Shown: positions 6,561 through 13,214, numbered from the stretch's first letter. The stretch: 20,460 nucleotides of DNA from RUG754 sp045545455 (GCA_045545455.1 JAZQAY010000092.1:1-20460), one strand, 5' to 3'. Numbers and translations are program-made. Notes: a model not told the origin generated them from the letters alone.

Positions 6561-7319
6561 ATGACTATATGCTATTTCACAGGAACCGGAAACAGCCTTT
6601 ATGTTGCAAGATGCATCGGAGGAGACCTCTATCCGATCTCTCAGCTCATGCGCCAGCATGAGATCGTGATCAAGGATGAGGCCGTCGGTATCGTATGTCC
6701 CTGTTACGCAGGGGAGATGCCCATGATGGTGAGGGACTTCCTCATAAGGGCCGACATAGAGACGGACTATCTCTTCTTCATATATACTTACGGCATGAAC
6801 TACGGCGCGGCTTTTGCGAATGCGAAGGTGGCCTGCGAGGACGGAGGCCTGAGGCTTTCATATGTGAACGCCATTAAGATGGTGGATAACTATCTGCCGG
6901 GCTTTGAGATCCAGAATCAGCTGGATACTCTTCCTAAGAAGGACGTCGAGGGTCAGATCGAGAAACTCGTGGCAGACATCGAGGCTCGCCGCACCACTGA
7001 AGTCAGGATCACCGGCGGTACCAAGGCCAGGATGAGGATGCAAAAGGCACTCATGGCTGACCGCATACTGAAGAGGGACGCAGCCAAGGAGTATATAGTT
7101 AATGAGGATTGTATTCTTTGCGGTAACTGTGCGAGGGTATGTCCGACGAACAATATAAACGTGACGGATAAGGTGCGCTTCGGGCTGAACTGCGAGGTTT
7201 GCTACGCCTGCATACACAACTGTCCGAAGACCGCGATACACCTTAAAGATGAGAAGAGCGCGGTGCGTTTCAGGAATGAGCACGTGACGCTGGCAGACCT
7301 GGTTAAGGGTAACGAATAA
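6561..7319 (+). CDS. EFR1-type flavodoxin-ferredoxin
   Basis: A 252-residue protein with an N-terminal flavodoxin-like domain whose first strand and FMN phosphate loop read YFTGTGNSLYVA (residues 5-16). A C-terminal two-cluster ferredoxin follows, with C184/187/190/194 (CILCGNCARVCP) and C211/214/217/221 (CEVCYACIHNCP). This is the EFR1 family layout, joining a flavin and two 4Fe-4S clusters in one electron-transfer protein; physiological partners are generally unknown. It has a good SD (GGAGG) before ATG 6561 and lies 18 bp after the AKR/4Fe-4S gene, so the two probably exchange electrons or serve one pathway (inference). An intrinsic terminator follows at 7343. Confidence 0.9.
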   Translation: MTICYFTGTGNSLYVARCIGGDLYPISQLMRQHEIVIKDEAVGIVCPCYAGEMPMMVRDFLIRADIETDYLFFIYTYGMNYGAAFANAKVACEDGGLRLSYVNAIKMVDNYLPGFEIQNQLDTLPKKDVEGQIEKLVADIEARRTTEVRITGGTKARMRMQKALMADRILKRDAAKEYIVNEDCILCGNCARVCPTNNINVTDKVRFGLNCEVCYACIHNCPKTAIHLKDEKSAVRFRNEHVTLADLVKGNE

Positions 7320-7342
7320 CGAAAATCACATAAAGGATCATG

Positions 7343-7368
7343 ACCGGAGTTTCAGACTCCGGTTTTTT
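7343..7368 (+). terminator. Intrinsic terminator after the EFR1 gene
   Basis: Perfect 8-bp stem ACCGGAGT/ACTCCGGT (7343-7350, 7356-7363) with a 5-nt loop, followed by a run of six T (7363-7368). Confidence 0.9.
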
Positions 7369-7380
7369 GTTAGAAAGGTA

Positions 7381-7409
7381 TTGATTTTTGAAAAGAAGGG
7401 GCATATAAT
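7381..7409 (+). promoter_or_regulatory. Promoter of the bacterioferritin-like/MarR unit
   Basis: TTGATT (7381-7386), 17-bp spacer, perfect TATAAT (7404-7409). It lies just after the terminator and 81 bp before ATG 7490. Confidence 0.75.
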
Positions 7410-7412
7410 ACA

Positions 7413-7443
7413 ATTGGTTGCACACAATATGATTGCACACAAT
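7413..7443. promoter_or_regulatory. Candidate operator: repeated TTGCACACAAT / ATTG-CAAT boxes
   Basis: TTGCACACAAT occurs twice (7418-7428, 7433-7443), 15 bp apart. Each is part of an inverted ATTG...CAAT pair (7413-7428 with 8-bp gap; 7432-7443 with 4-bp gap). The boxes sit at and just after the expected transcription start of the TATAAT at 7404, where binding would block initiation. The OhrR-like MarR encoded two genes downstream is the natural candidate binder (inference). Confidence 0.5.
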
Positions 7444-7489
7444 GAATAAAGTCATTAAAATATTAAAAATATAAAACGGAGGTAACATC

Positions 7490-7936
7490 ATGACAAAGGT
7501 AGAACTTTTAAAGGGATTCGCTAAAGGCTGGTTCGGCAATTCACAGCAGCACTCCATCCACGCTCAGCTCCTCAAGCAGAGAGGCTTCGGCAAGCTTGGT
7601 GACAAGATCATGGCTGAATCAGAAGAAGAATGGAATGAAGCTAAGCAGGTAAACGCTCGTCTCATCGAACTCGGAGAGACTCCTGAAGTAGCTATCGAGG
7701 AATATCCCGTTATCACTGATATCGTTGAGATGCTTAAGTATGACTGCGCTGACAGCGAAGAGGCTCTTCCCATGATGAGCAAGTGCCTTTCACTGTTTGA
7801 AGACGACTATGTAACAAGAAACATGATCCAGCAGTTCATCGTTGATGAGCAGGAGCATTACAACTGGGTGAAGCAGCACCTCAACCTGATCGAAGAGATC
7901 GGATACGAGAACTACCTCATCGAGCAGCTCGGCTAA
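7490..7936 (+). CDS. Bacterioferritin-like protein with altered ferroxidase ligands
   Basis: A 148-residue four-helix protein. Eye alignment to bacterioferritin is good around MAESEEEWNEA (residues 41-51, cf. ESIEEMKHA), MLKYDCADSEEAL, DEQEHYNWVK (119-128, cf. DEEEHIDWLE) and IEEIGYENYLIEQL at the C-terminus. Ferroxidase ligands E47 (Bfr E51), E120 (E127) and H123 (H130) are kept, but the His54 position is E50, the E94 position is S89 and E18 falls on a non-acidic residue. The di-iron centre is therefore probably weak, altered or lost. It has a strong promoter, operator-like boxes and a good SD (GGAGG before ATG 7490), and is followed by a MarR regulator. Iron storage, a redox-sensing role or another use of the fold are all possible. 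Confidence 0.75.
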   Translation: MTKVELLKGFAKGWFGNSQQHSIHAQLLKQRGFGKLGDKIMAESEEEWNEAKQVNARLIELGETPEVAIEEYPVITDIVEMLKYDCADSEEALPMMSKCLSLFEDDYVTRNMIQQFIVDEQEHYNWVKQHLNLIEEIGYENYLIEQLG

Positions 7937-8017
7937 TAGCCGAAGCAGTTCGGTAAACGGAAGCTGACGGCTGGGCTCACTGCTGAAAGCGGCCTGAATG
8001 ATGTGTGAATAGAAAAA

Positions 8018-8476
8018 ATGACAGAAGAAACTAAGATCAAAACTGAATACGACATCTTGAAACTTGCTAATCAGATCTGTTTCCCTCTGTATGCTTTGTC
8101 CAAGGACGTCACAAGAAAGTACAGGAAACCGCTGGATGAACTGGGTCTCACATATACCCAGTATCTGGTGATGATGGCGCTTTGGGAGTTCGGAGAAATG
8201 ACAGAAGGAGAGCTGGGAAAGAAGGTATATCTGGATTCCGGGACGCTGGCACCGCTTCTTAAAAGGCTCGAGAAGCAGGGCTACGTTTTAAGGACCAGAC
8301 CTGAACATAATGAGAGGACTCTCATCATTTCCCTTACAGACGAGGGTGAGGCTTTAAAAGAAAAGGCGCTTGAGGTGCCGTTTGCAATGGAGGGCTGCAT
8401 AGAACTTCCTGAGGAAGATCTGAAAGAACTGAAACGGCTTCTTGACAAGGCGATAGCCAGTATGGAAGCGAAATAA
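8018..8476 (+). CDS. MarR-family regulator, OhrR-like
   Basis: A 152-residue winged-helix repressor. NQICFPLYALSKDVTRKYR near the N-terminus (Cys21), LGLTYTQYLVMMALWE and YLDSGTLAPLLKRLEKQGYV match the OhrR/SarZ branch of MarR proteins. In this branch the N-terminal cysteine is oxidised by organic peroxides (or hypochlorite, or thiol stress), which releases DNA; Cys21 is in the equivalent place. The start lacks a strong SD (only GAATAGAAAAA upstream), so it may be translated at a low level, as is common for regulators. It lies 81 bp after the bacterioferritin-like gene and 121 bp before a flavoprotein gene, and likely controls one or both through the boxes at 7413-7443 and 8540-8554. Family certain; inducer inferred. 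Confidence 0.9.
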   Translation: MTEETKIKTEYDILKLANQICFPLYALSKDVTRKYRKPLDELGLTYTQYLVMMALWEFGEMTEGELGKKVYLDSGTLAPLLKRLEKQGYVLRTRPEHNERTLIISLTDEGEALKEKALEVPFAMEGCIELPEEDLKELKRLLDKAIASMEAK

Positions 8477-8487
8477 CGGAGGACAGA

Positions 8488-8535
8488 ATGATCTGTCTGC
8501 CTGAGATCCCGGAAGGGACTCGAAGGATTCGATGA
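8488..8535 (+). CDS. Possible 15-residue micropeptide after marR
   Basis: ATG 8488 lies 5 nt after a full GGAGG (8478-8482), placed 1 bp after the MarR stop codon. The frame encodes MICLPEIPEGTRRIR and stops at TGA 8533-8535, just before the palindrome at 8540. A 6-bp hairpin GACAGA/TCTGTC (8482-8497) overlaps the start. The strong SD is better than that of marR itself. It may be a leader peptide, a regulatory uORF or chance. Confidence 0.3.
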   Translation: MICLPEIPEGTRRIR

Positions 8536-8539
8536 GCAC

Positions 8540-8554
8540 AAGTACAATGTACTT
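8540..8554. promoter_or_regulatory. Perfect palindrome AAGTACA-A-TGTACTT, candidate operator
   Basis: A 7-bp inverted repeat with one central base, 44 bp before ATG 8598 of the flavoprotein gene. It suits a dimeric regulator (MarR or HxlR type). No clean -35/-10 pair is visible around it, so the promoter is uncertain. Confidence 0.5.
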
Positions 8555-8597
8555 CTGTAATTTTAACTTATTTAGTGTGTATTAAGGAGAAAGAAAA

Positions 8598-9107
8598 ATG
8601 AAGATCACTGTTTTAAACGGAAGCCCCAGAAAAGAGAACACCTACGCTATGGTTGAGGCTTTCAAAGAAGGCGCAGAGGCTGCAGGTCATGAAGTTGAAG
8701 TTCTTCACGTAGGAAAGATGAAGATCGCAGGCTGCCTCGCATGCGAATATTGCCACGGAAAGGGCGAAGGAAAGTGCGTTCAGAGAGACGACATGGATAC
8801 CGTTATCGAAGCTTACAAGGCTTGCGATATGGTCGTATTCGCTTCCCCTATCTACTATTTCGGAATGACTGCTCAGATGATGGCCGCTATCCAGAGAGTA
8901 TATTGCATCGGTAAGCCCGCTGCATCCAAGGCTGCTCTCATGCTCAGCTCCGCTTCCCCCAATCCTTTCGATGGAGCCATCGGAACATACAAGGGAATCT
9001 GCGCATTCACAGGAATGGAAGACGCAGGCGTATTCACAGCAGCAGGCGAGGAGAACAAGTCCGAAGCCAAGCTCGCTGAGGTCAGAGAATTCGCAAAGAA
9101 TCTCTAA
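8598..9107 (+). CDS. Iron-sulfur-type flavoprotein / NADPH-dependent FMN reductase family
   Basis: A 169-residue flavodoxin-fold protein. The N-terminal VLNGSPRKENTYAMVEAF is the FMN phosphate-binding loop, and ASPIYYFGMTAQM is the second flavin loop. C46, C49, C52 and C60 form CX2CX2CX7C (GCLACEYCHGKGEGKC), followed by the usual DDM. This spacing matches the compact cysteine motif of Isf-type iron-sulfur flavoproteins, so a 4Fe-4S cluster beside FMN is plausible. It probably moves electrons between NAD(P)H or ferredoxin and an acceptor such as a quinone, oxygen species or drug-like nitro compound. It shares about half its residues by eye, including all cysteines, with the gene at 15499. It stands alone between the palindrome at 8540 and the terminator at 9133. 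Confidence 0.85.
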   Translation: MKITVLNGSPRKENTYAMVEAFKEGAEAAGHEVEVLHVGKMKIAGCLACEYCHGKGEGKCVQRDDMDTVIEAYKACDMVVFASPIYYFGMTAQMMAAIQRVYCIGKPAASKAALMLSSASPNPFDGAIGTYKGICAFTGMEDAGVFTAAGEENKSEAKLAEVREFAKNL

Positions 9108-9132
9108 TAGGTGTAAGATATTGGAAGAAAGG

Positions 9133-9155
9133 CCGCCCCGCGTGGGCGGTTTTTT
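9133..9155 (+). terminator. Intrinsic terminator after the flavoprotein gene
   Basis: CCGCCC/GGGCGG stem (9133-9138, 9144-9149) with a 5-nt loop and six T (9150-9155). Confidence 0.9.
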
Positions 9156-9196
9156 GTTGTGGTTTTCGAGTTGGTCTTTTGCGGGGATTTAGGAGG

Positions 9197-9226
9197 TAGA
9201 CACGGGGACAAATCAAGGGGTATAAT
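9197..9226 (+). promoter_or_regulatory. Promoter for the cyclodeaminase-to-sirtuin unit
   Basis: TAGACA (9197-9202), 18-bp spacer, perfect TATAAT (9221-9226). A palindrome CCGAAGCTTCGG (9242-9253) with TTCGG and a T-run behind it (9254-9266) sits in the 5' leader and could act as an attenuator-like hairpin. No other promoter or terminator is obvious until after 13.2 kb. Confidence 0.55.
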
Positions 9227-9283
9227 AGGCGCATAAAGGTGCCGAAGCTTCGGTTCGGATGTTTTTTAAAGGAGGAACCAACC

Positions 9284-10285
9284 ATGCAGGAATTTATTTT
9301 GATCAATCAGGAAGAGGTTGCTTCCATACTGGATATGAAGACGGTGATCGCAGCCATCGAGAAGGCGTACAGCCTGAAGGTCAGCGGGCAGGCGGAGCTG
9401 TTTCCGATAGTCTGCCACGAGTTCAGCGGAGAGGATTCGGAGTTCGACATCAAATCCGGGAGCGTGGACGGAGCGGGGGCCTTCGGCATGAAGCTGGTGA
9501 GTGCCTTCTACGGAAACGACGTCTACGGGCTTCCGAGGCTCATGGGGACCATCCTTATCTTTGATCGGAAGACCGGGACCCTCAAGGGAATGATGGACGG
9601 AACGCTTATCACCAATATGAGGACCGGGGCAGCAGGCGGTGTCGGCGCAAAATATCTCGCCAGGCCGGAATCGGAAAACCTGGTGGTCCTGGGGACCGGG
9701 GCGCAGGCAATGCCTTTGATAGAGGCGACACTGGAAGCGTTAGGAAATATAAAGAAGATAACCGTTGTGAACGTTCATAGCTTGGGGAAGGCCGGGGCGT
9801 TTGCTGAGGCTGTAAGAGATAAGGTCGGACCTGGGTTCGAGGTGGATTTCGCTGAGGATATGACAGGTCTGGAGGCTGCTGTAAGATCGGCGGATGTGAT
9901 ACTCACCGCGACTCCCTCAAAGGAAGCGATCATCAAGAGTGGCTGGGTGAAGCCCGGAACGCATCTCTCCTGCATAGGCTCCGACATGGAAGGAAAGCAG
10001 GAGCTGGATCTGGAACTCACGGGACGCGCGAAGCTCTTCGCGGACGATGTGGTCCAGGTGGTGGCCGTCGGTGAGTGCGAGAAGGCCGTAAAAGCGGGTC
10101 TGGTGAAGGCAGAGGACATAACGGAGATAGGCGATGTGATCCTGGGAAACAAGCCCGGAAGGACATCGGACGAGGATCTAACCATATTTGACAGCACCGG
10201 GATCGGCCTTCAGGATCTGATGACCGCATCCATGGTAATAGATAAGGCAAAAGAAAAGGGGATCGGCACGCTGCTCAAGGTTTGA
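9284..10285 (+). CDS. Ornithine cyclodeaminase / mu-crystallin family protein
   Basis: A 333-residue NAD(P)-binding protein. The family signatures are clear: SGSVDGAGAFGMKLVS, TLITNMRTGAAGGVGAKYLA (substrate/nicotinamide region), VVLGTGAQAMPLIEA (Rossmann GxGxxA loop), ADVILTATPSKEAII and a C-terminal DSTGIGLQDL with the conserved Asp. Members include ornithine cyclodeaminase (ornithine to proline plus ammonia), alanine dehydrogenase and imine/ketimine reductases; the substrate cannot be decided here. ATG 9284 has AGGAGG-type SD (AAAGGAGGAACC) 8 nt upstream and is preferred over the in-frame upstream codon at 9239. A creatininase-family gene follows 76 bp later, pointing to small nitrogen-compound metabolism. 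Confidence 0.85.
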   Translation: MQEFILINQEEVASILDMKTVIAAIEKAYSLKVSGQAELFPIVCHEFSGEDSEFDIKSGSVDGAGAFGMKLVSAFYGNDVYGLPRLMGTILIFDRKTGTLKGMMDGTLITNMRTGAAGGVGAKYLARPESENLVVLGTGAQAMPLIEATLEALGNIKKITVVNVHSLGKAGAFAEAVRDKVGPGFEVDFAEDMTGLEAAVRSADVILTATPSKEAIIKSGWVKPGTHLSCIGSDMEGKQELDLELTGRAKLFADDVVQVVAVGECEKAVKAGLVKAEDITEIGDVILGNKPGRTSDEDLTIFDSTGIGLQDLMTASMVIDKAKEKGIGTLLKV

Positions 10286-10361
10286 GGCGTGCAGCATGCG
10301 CGGTTCGGGATACTGAGAATCGGCGCAGGACCCTGAAGGGAAGGCAGCAAAGGAGGACATG

Positions 10362-11132
10362 ATGAACACCCTGTTACTTGAAAATATGACCTGGCCGGAG
10401 ATAAGGGACGCTCTGGCGGACGGATACGATACTGTGATTATTTTTGCGGCATCTATAGAGCAGCACGGGCCGGGACTTCCGGAGGTGACGGACACGGCGC
10501 TGGGGTATTTTGAGGCAGAAGATTTGGCAAGAAGGCTGGGACATGCGCTGGCGGCCCCCGTGATAAGGCCGGGGTTAAGCGCCCACCACATGGGATTCCC
10601 GGGAAGCATCACGTTAAGACCCGAGATCTTTAAAGGCATAGTCGAGGACTATATCACAGCATATATAAGGCACGGATTTAAGAAGATAGTGCTTTGCTCG
10701 TCCCACGGTGGGAACTTCAAGACTCTGGAGGAGATCGCAAAGGAGCAGGCTGAGGCACATCCTGAAGTTTGCATAGTTACCGGGGTGTCTCTGGATGAAT
10801 TGGACGAAAGCCTGGCGGAAATGGACAGGATAGAAGGGCTGGAGCCCGGGACCTGCGGCGGACACGCCTGCGACTGGGAGACCTCTATAATGGCTCTGAT
10901 AGACGAGAATTACGTGCGCCGCGACAAGCTTCAGAGGGGTTACGTGGGGCCGCTTACGGGAGAGCTTCTCGATAAGTTCTTTAATGAGGGCGTTGGCTCC
11001 GTCAGCCCCATCGGGGTCATGGGTGATCCTACCGGTGCGGACAAGGAGCGCGGCAGGCGCTATTTCGAATATTTCCAGAATCTGCAGGCGGAATGCATTA
11101 GGAATAAAATCAAAGAATGGGAAGATCGGTAA
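10362..11132 (+). CDS. Creatininase-family amidohydrolase
   Basis: A 256-residue metal-dependent hydrolase. Ligands of the binuclear centre are visible: E33 and H35 (SIEQHGPGLP), D44 (VTDTAL), H115 (SSHGGN) and E173 (CDWETS). The family includes creatinine amidohydrolase, a formamide hydrolase of archaeal riboflavin synthesis and the MftE mycofactocin peptidase; this one fits none of these specifically. The usual HAGEWETS-like segment reads HACDWETS. AGGAGG (10351-10356) is 5 nt from ATG 10362, better than the adjacent ATG at 10359. It is placed between the cyclodeaminase-like gene and the DUF1653/macrodomain/sirtuin genes, with only 6 bp to DUF1653, so it is probably co-transcribed with the ADP-ribosylation pair. 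Substrate unknown. Confidence 0.85.
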   Translation: MNTLLLENMTWPEIRDALADGYDTVIIFAASIEQHGPGLPEVTDTALGYFEAEDLARRLGHALAAPVIRPGLSAHHMGFPGSITLRPEIFKGIVEDYITAYIRHGFKKIVLCSSHGGNFKTLEEIAKEQAEAHPEVCIVTGVSLDELDESLAEMDRIEGLEPGTCGGHACDWETSIMALIDENYVRRDKLQRGYVGPLTGELLDKFFNEGVGSVSPIGVMGDPTGADKERGRRYFEYFQNLQAECIRNKIKEWEDR

Positions 11133-11138
11133 TCGACT

Positions 11139-11408
11139 ATGAATGACAGAAATTTCAAGCCCGGCGACATCGTCCGGCACTTCAAGCGCGAGACCCTTAA
11201 TGAAGAGGAGCTTCGCGCAAATAAATATCTTTACGAGATCGTGGGCGTGGCCGTCCACAGCGAGACCAGGGAAGAGATGATGGTCTACCGCGCACTCTAT
11301 GACGACGGTGGAATGTACGTCAGGCCGCTTCAGATGTTCATGGAGGAGACGGACCACGTGAAGTACCCGGAAATCAAACAAAAGTACAGGTTCGAGAAGG
11401 TGGAATGA
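11139..11408 (+). CDS. DUF1653 protein
   Basis: An 89-residue protein matching DUF1653: FKPGDIVRHFKRETL, the YEIVGVAVHSETREEMMVYRALYDDGGMYVRPLQMF core and a PEIKQKYRF tail. The family is a small beta-barrel-like protein of unknown function, often found alone. The charged insert between the HFK and YEIVG segments (NEEELRANK) is longer than usual. It has only a weak SD. The stop TGA overlaps the macrodomain start (ATGA at 11405-11408), implying translational coupling. This tight link to a macrodomain/SirTM pair is worth noting, because no role in ADP-ribosylation is established for DUF1653. Confidence 0.85.
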   Translation: MNDRNFKPGDIVRHFKRETLNEEELRANKYLYEIVGVAVHSETREEMMVYRALYDDGGMYVRPLQMFMEETDHVKYPEIKQKYRFEKVE

Positions 11409-12238
11409 TGACTGGATCTATGATGAATGCTGCGGTGAAGCCTGCGACACAGGAAGAGCGACTGGATTATCTGGTGGAAGCTTTTAAAGCTGACTCTGTG
11501 AAGTACAGGCTGCTGGATACACCCGGGGATACCGAAGGTAAACGAGCGCTCCTCAGGTCGCTTATGAATATCAGGATGCCGAAGCCGCTTCCCGCTGAAG
11601 TGAGAGAGGTGCAGGACGAGTACCTTAAGGAGCGCATCAGGGAGAACGGGGTCGTCAGCCCGGACGAAATACCTGAGATCCGTGACGGGCTTTCGATCTG
11701 GCAGGGCGACATCACGAGACTTGCGGCGGACGCCATAGTTAACGCGGCGAACTCGCAGATGCTGGGATGTTTTGTTCCCATGCACACGTGCATAGATAAC
11801 TGCATACATACCTTTGCGGGAGTTGAGCTAAGGGAAGAGTGTGGAAGGCAGATGGAGGCGCTTCGTGAGAAATACGGTGAAGACTACGAGCAGCCCACGG
11901 CGGTCCCCATGTTGACTGACGCCTACAACCTTCCGTGCAAAAAAGTCATCCACGTGGTGGGACCAATAGTACAGTTCATGCTGACACCTGAGCTTGAGCG
12001 TGACTTGGCAGACTGCTACAGGAACGTGCTGGACATGTGTGCGGCCAACGGTCTTAAGTCCGTGGCCTTCTGCTGCATATCCACGGGAGTCTTCAGATTC
12101 CCGAACAGGAGGGCGGCGGAGATCGCGGTGGCGACAGTTAAGGACTGGATGACGGCTCATCCCGGTAAAGTTGAAAGGGTAATATTCAATGTTTTTAAAG
12201 AAGAGGACAGAAAAATCTACGAGCAGCTCCTGGCGTGA
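11405..12238 (+). CDS. Zinc-type macrodomain protein-ADP-ribose hydrolase
   Basis: A 277-residue protein that should remove ADP-ribose from modified proteins. After a ~95-residue helical N-terminus comes the macrodomain: IWQGDITRLAADAIVNAANS (GDI and the NAAN adenine/ribose loop), then GCFVPMHTCIDNCIHTFAG. The latter is the signature of the zinc-containing macrodomains found with class M sirtuins; C122, H127 and C129 are likely zinc ligands. The second phosphate loop reads CISTGVFRFP (near residue 220). Start ATG 11405 overlaps the DUF1653 stop. The sirtuin follows, and its reading frame is open back into the macrodomain's 3' end. Established for Streptococcus and Staphylococcus homologues: the macrodomain reverses SirTM-made mono-ADP-ribosylation of a lipoylated GcvH-like carrier. 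No such carrier gene is in this window. Confidence 0.92.
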   Translation: MMTGSMMNAAVKPATQEERLDYLVEAFKADSVKYRLLDTPGDTEGKRALLRSLMNIRMPKPLPAEVREVQDEYLKERIRENGVVSPDEIPEIRDGLSIWQGDITRLAADAIVNAANSQMLGCFVPMHTCIDNCIHTFAGVELREECGRQMEALREKYGEDYEQPTAVPMLTDAYNLPCKKVIHVVGPIVQFMLTPELERDLADCYRNVLDMCAANGLKSVAFCCISTGVFRFPNRRAAEIAVATVKDWMTAHPGKVERVIFNVFKEEDRKIYEQLLA

Positions 12239-12293
12239 TCTGCCGAACGGCTACCAGGAGACCATAAGAAGAGGAATAAACGCGGTGCGTAAC

Positions 12294-13214
12294 ATGAACG
12301 GCGGCATTGCCTACGGCAAAGGCACCCGCTCCGAGCAGCTCGCCCGCCTTAAGGAAGAGATCGAGACCGCGGACGCCATCGTTATCGGTGCAGGGGCCGG
12401 AATGTCGACCTCAGCAGGCTTCGTATACGACGGCGAGAGGTTCAGAAAATATTTCTTCGATTTCGAAGACAGGTACGATTTTCACGACATGTATTCCGGC
12501 GGATTTTTTGTGATGCGACTGGAGCCTGAGGTGTCGTGGGCGTTTTGGGCAAGGAATATCTACATAAATCGCTATATGGCGATACCGAAGCCGGTGTACT
12601 CGGAGCTCTTGGAACTGGTGAAGGACAAAGAATACTTCGTCATTACTACGAACGTGGACCACTGCTTCCAGAGAGCAGGATTTGACAAGTCGAGGCTGTT
12701 CTATACGCAGGGTGACTACGGGCTTTTCCAAAGCATCAACAGCATGATCCAAAAAACCTACGACAACGAGGAGTGGGTCATGAAGGCTATGGAGGCTCAG
12801 GGCTTCGTGAAGGATGGAAGCGGTGTATTCCAGCTTCCCGAAGATGGGGAACTCCTGATGAGGATACCTACGGAATTGGTGCCTAAGTGTCCGGATGACG
12901 GGTCTGACATGAAGATGAACCTGAGGTCTGACGATACCTTCGTGGAGGACGAGGGCTGGCACAGGGCATCTGCGGCTTACCTCGATTTCGTGGACAGCCA
13001 CAGCGCTGACCATGTGCTCTATCTGGAGCTTGGTGTCGGGGCCAACACCCCGGTTATAATAAAGTATCCCTTCTGGCAGATGACCCTTAAGAACAGACGC
13101 GCGGTCTACGCCTGCCTGAATTACGGCGAAGCCTTCTGCCCCTTCGAGATCAGAGGCAGGAGCCTGTGCATCGATGGGGATATTGGGGAAGTGTTTGAGG
13201 AACTTAAGAAATGA
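12294..13214 (+). CDS. Class M sirtuin (SirTM), protein ADP-ribosyltransferase
   Basis: A 306-residue NAD-dependent protein expected to mono-ADP-ribosylate a partner rather than deacetylate. Motifs are the NAD loop VIGAGAGMSTSAGF (residues 30-43), ITTNVDHCFQRAGF with N120, YTQGDYG with Q139 in place of the canonical sirtuin His, and YLELGVGANTPVIIKYPFW near the C-terminus. The Q-for-H change is typical of SirTM. The zinc module is odd: typical SirTM enzymes have a Cys pair after QGDYG and a CPxC later; here the first pair is missing (LFQSINSM) and the second reads CPDD, leaving only C199. Start is uncertain: ATG 12294 is given; GTG 12285 (GAGGA 9 nt upstream) and ATG 12189, inside the macrodomain gene, are in frame. 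Tight coupling to the macrodomain supports a writer/eraser pair. Confidence 0.85.
   Translation: MNGGIAYGKGTRSEQLARLKEEIETADAIVIGAGAGMSTSAGFVYDGERFRKYFFDFEDRYDFHDMYSGGFFVMRLEPEVSWAFWARNIYINRYMAIPKPVYSELLELVKDKEYFVITTNVDHCFQRAGFDKSRLFYTQGDYGLFQSINSMIQKTYDNEEWVMKAMEAQGFVKDGSGVFQLPEDGELLMRIPTELVPKCPDDGSDMKMNLRSDDTFVEDEGWHRASAAYLDFVDSHSADHVLYLELGVGANTPVIIKYPFWQMTLKNRRAVYACLNYGEAFCPFEIRGRSLCIDGDIGEVFEELKK

Noticed and set aside
7940..7953. Hairpin CCGAA-GCAG-TTCGG after the bacterioferritin-like gene as a terminator
   Set aside because: Short stem and no T-run follows, so transcription probably continues into marR.
9242..9266. Palindrome plus T-run in the leader of the 9284 gene as a full terminator
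   Set aside because: The 12-bp palindrome cannot fold on itself without a loop, and the alternative 5-bp stem is weak; at most an attenuator-like structure.
12411..13013. Minus-strand frame of ~200 codons opposite the sirtuin
   Set aside because: Composition and lack of motifs are those of an antisense shadow; the plus-strand sirtuin motifs are convincing.
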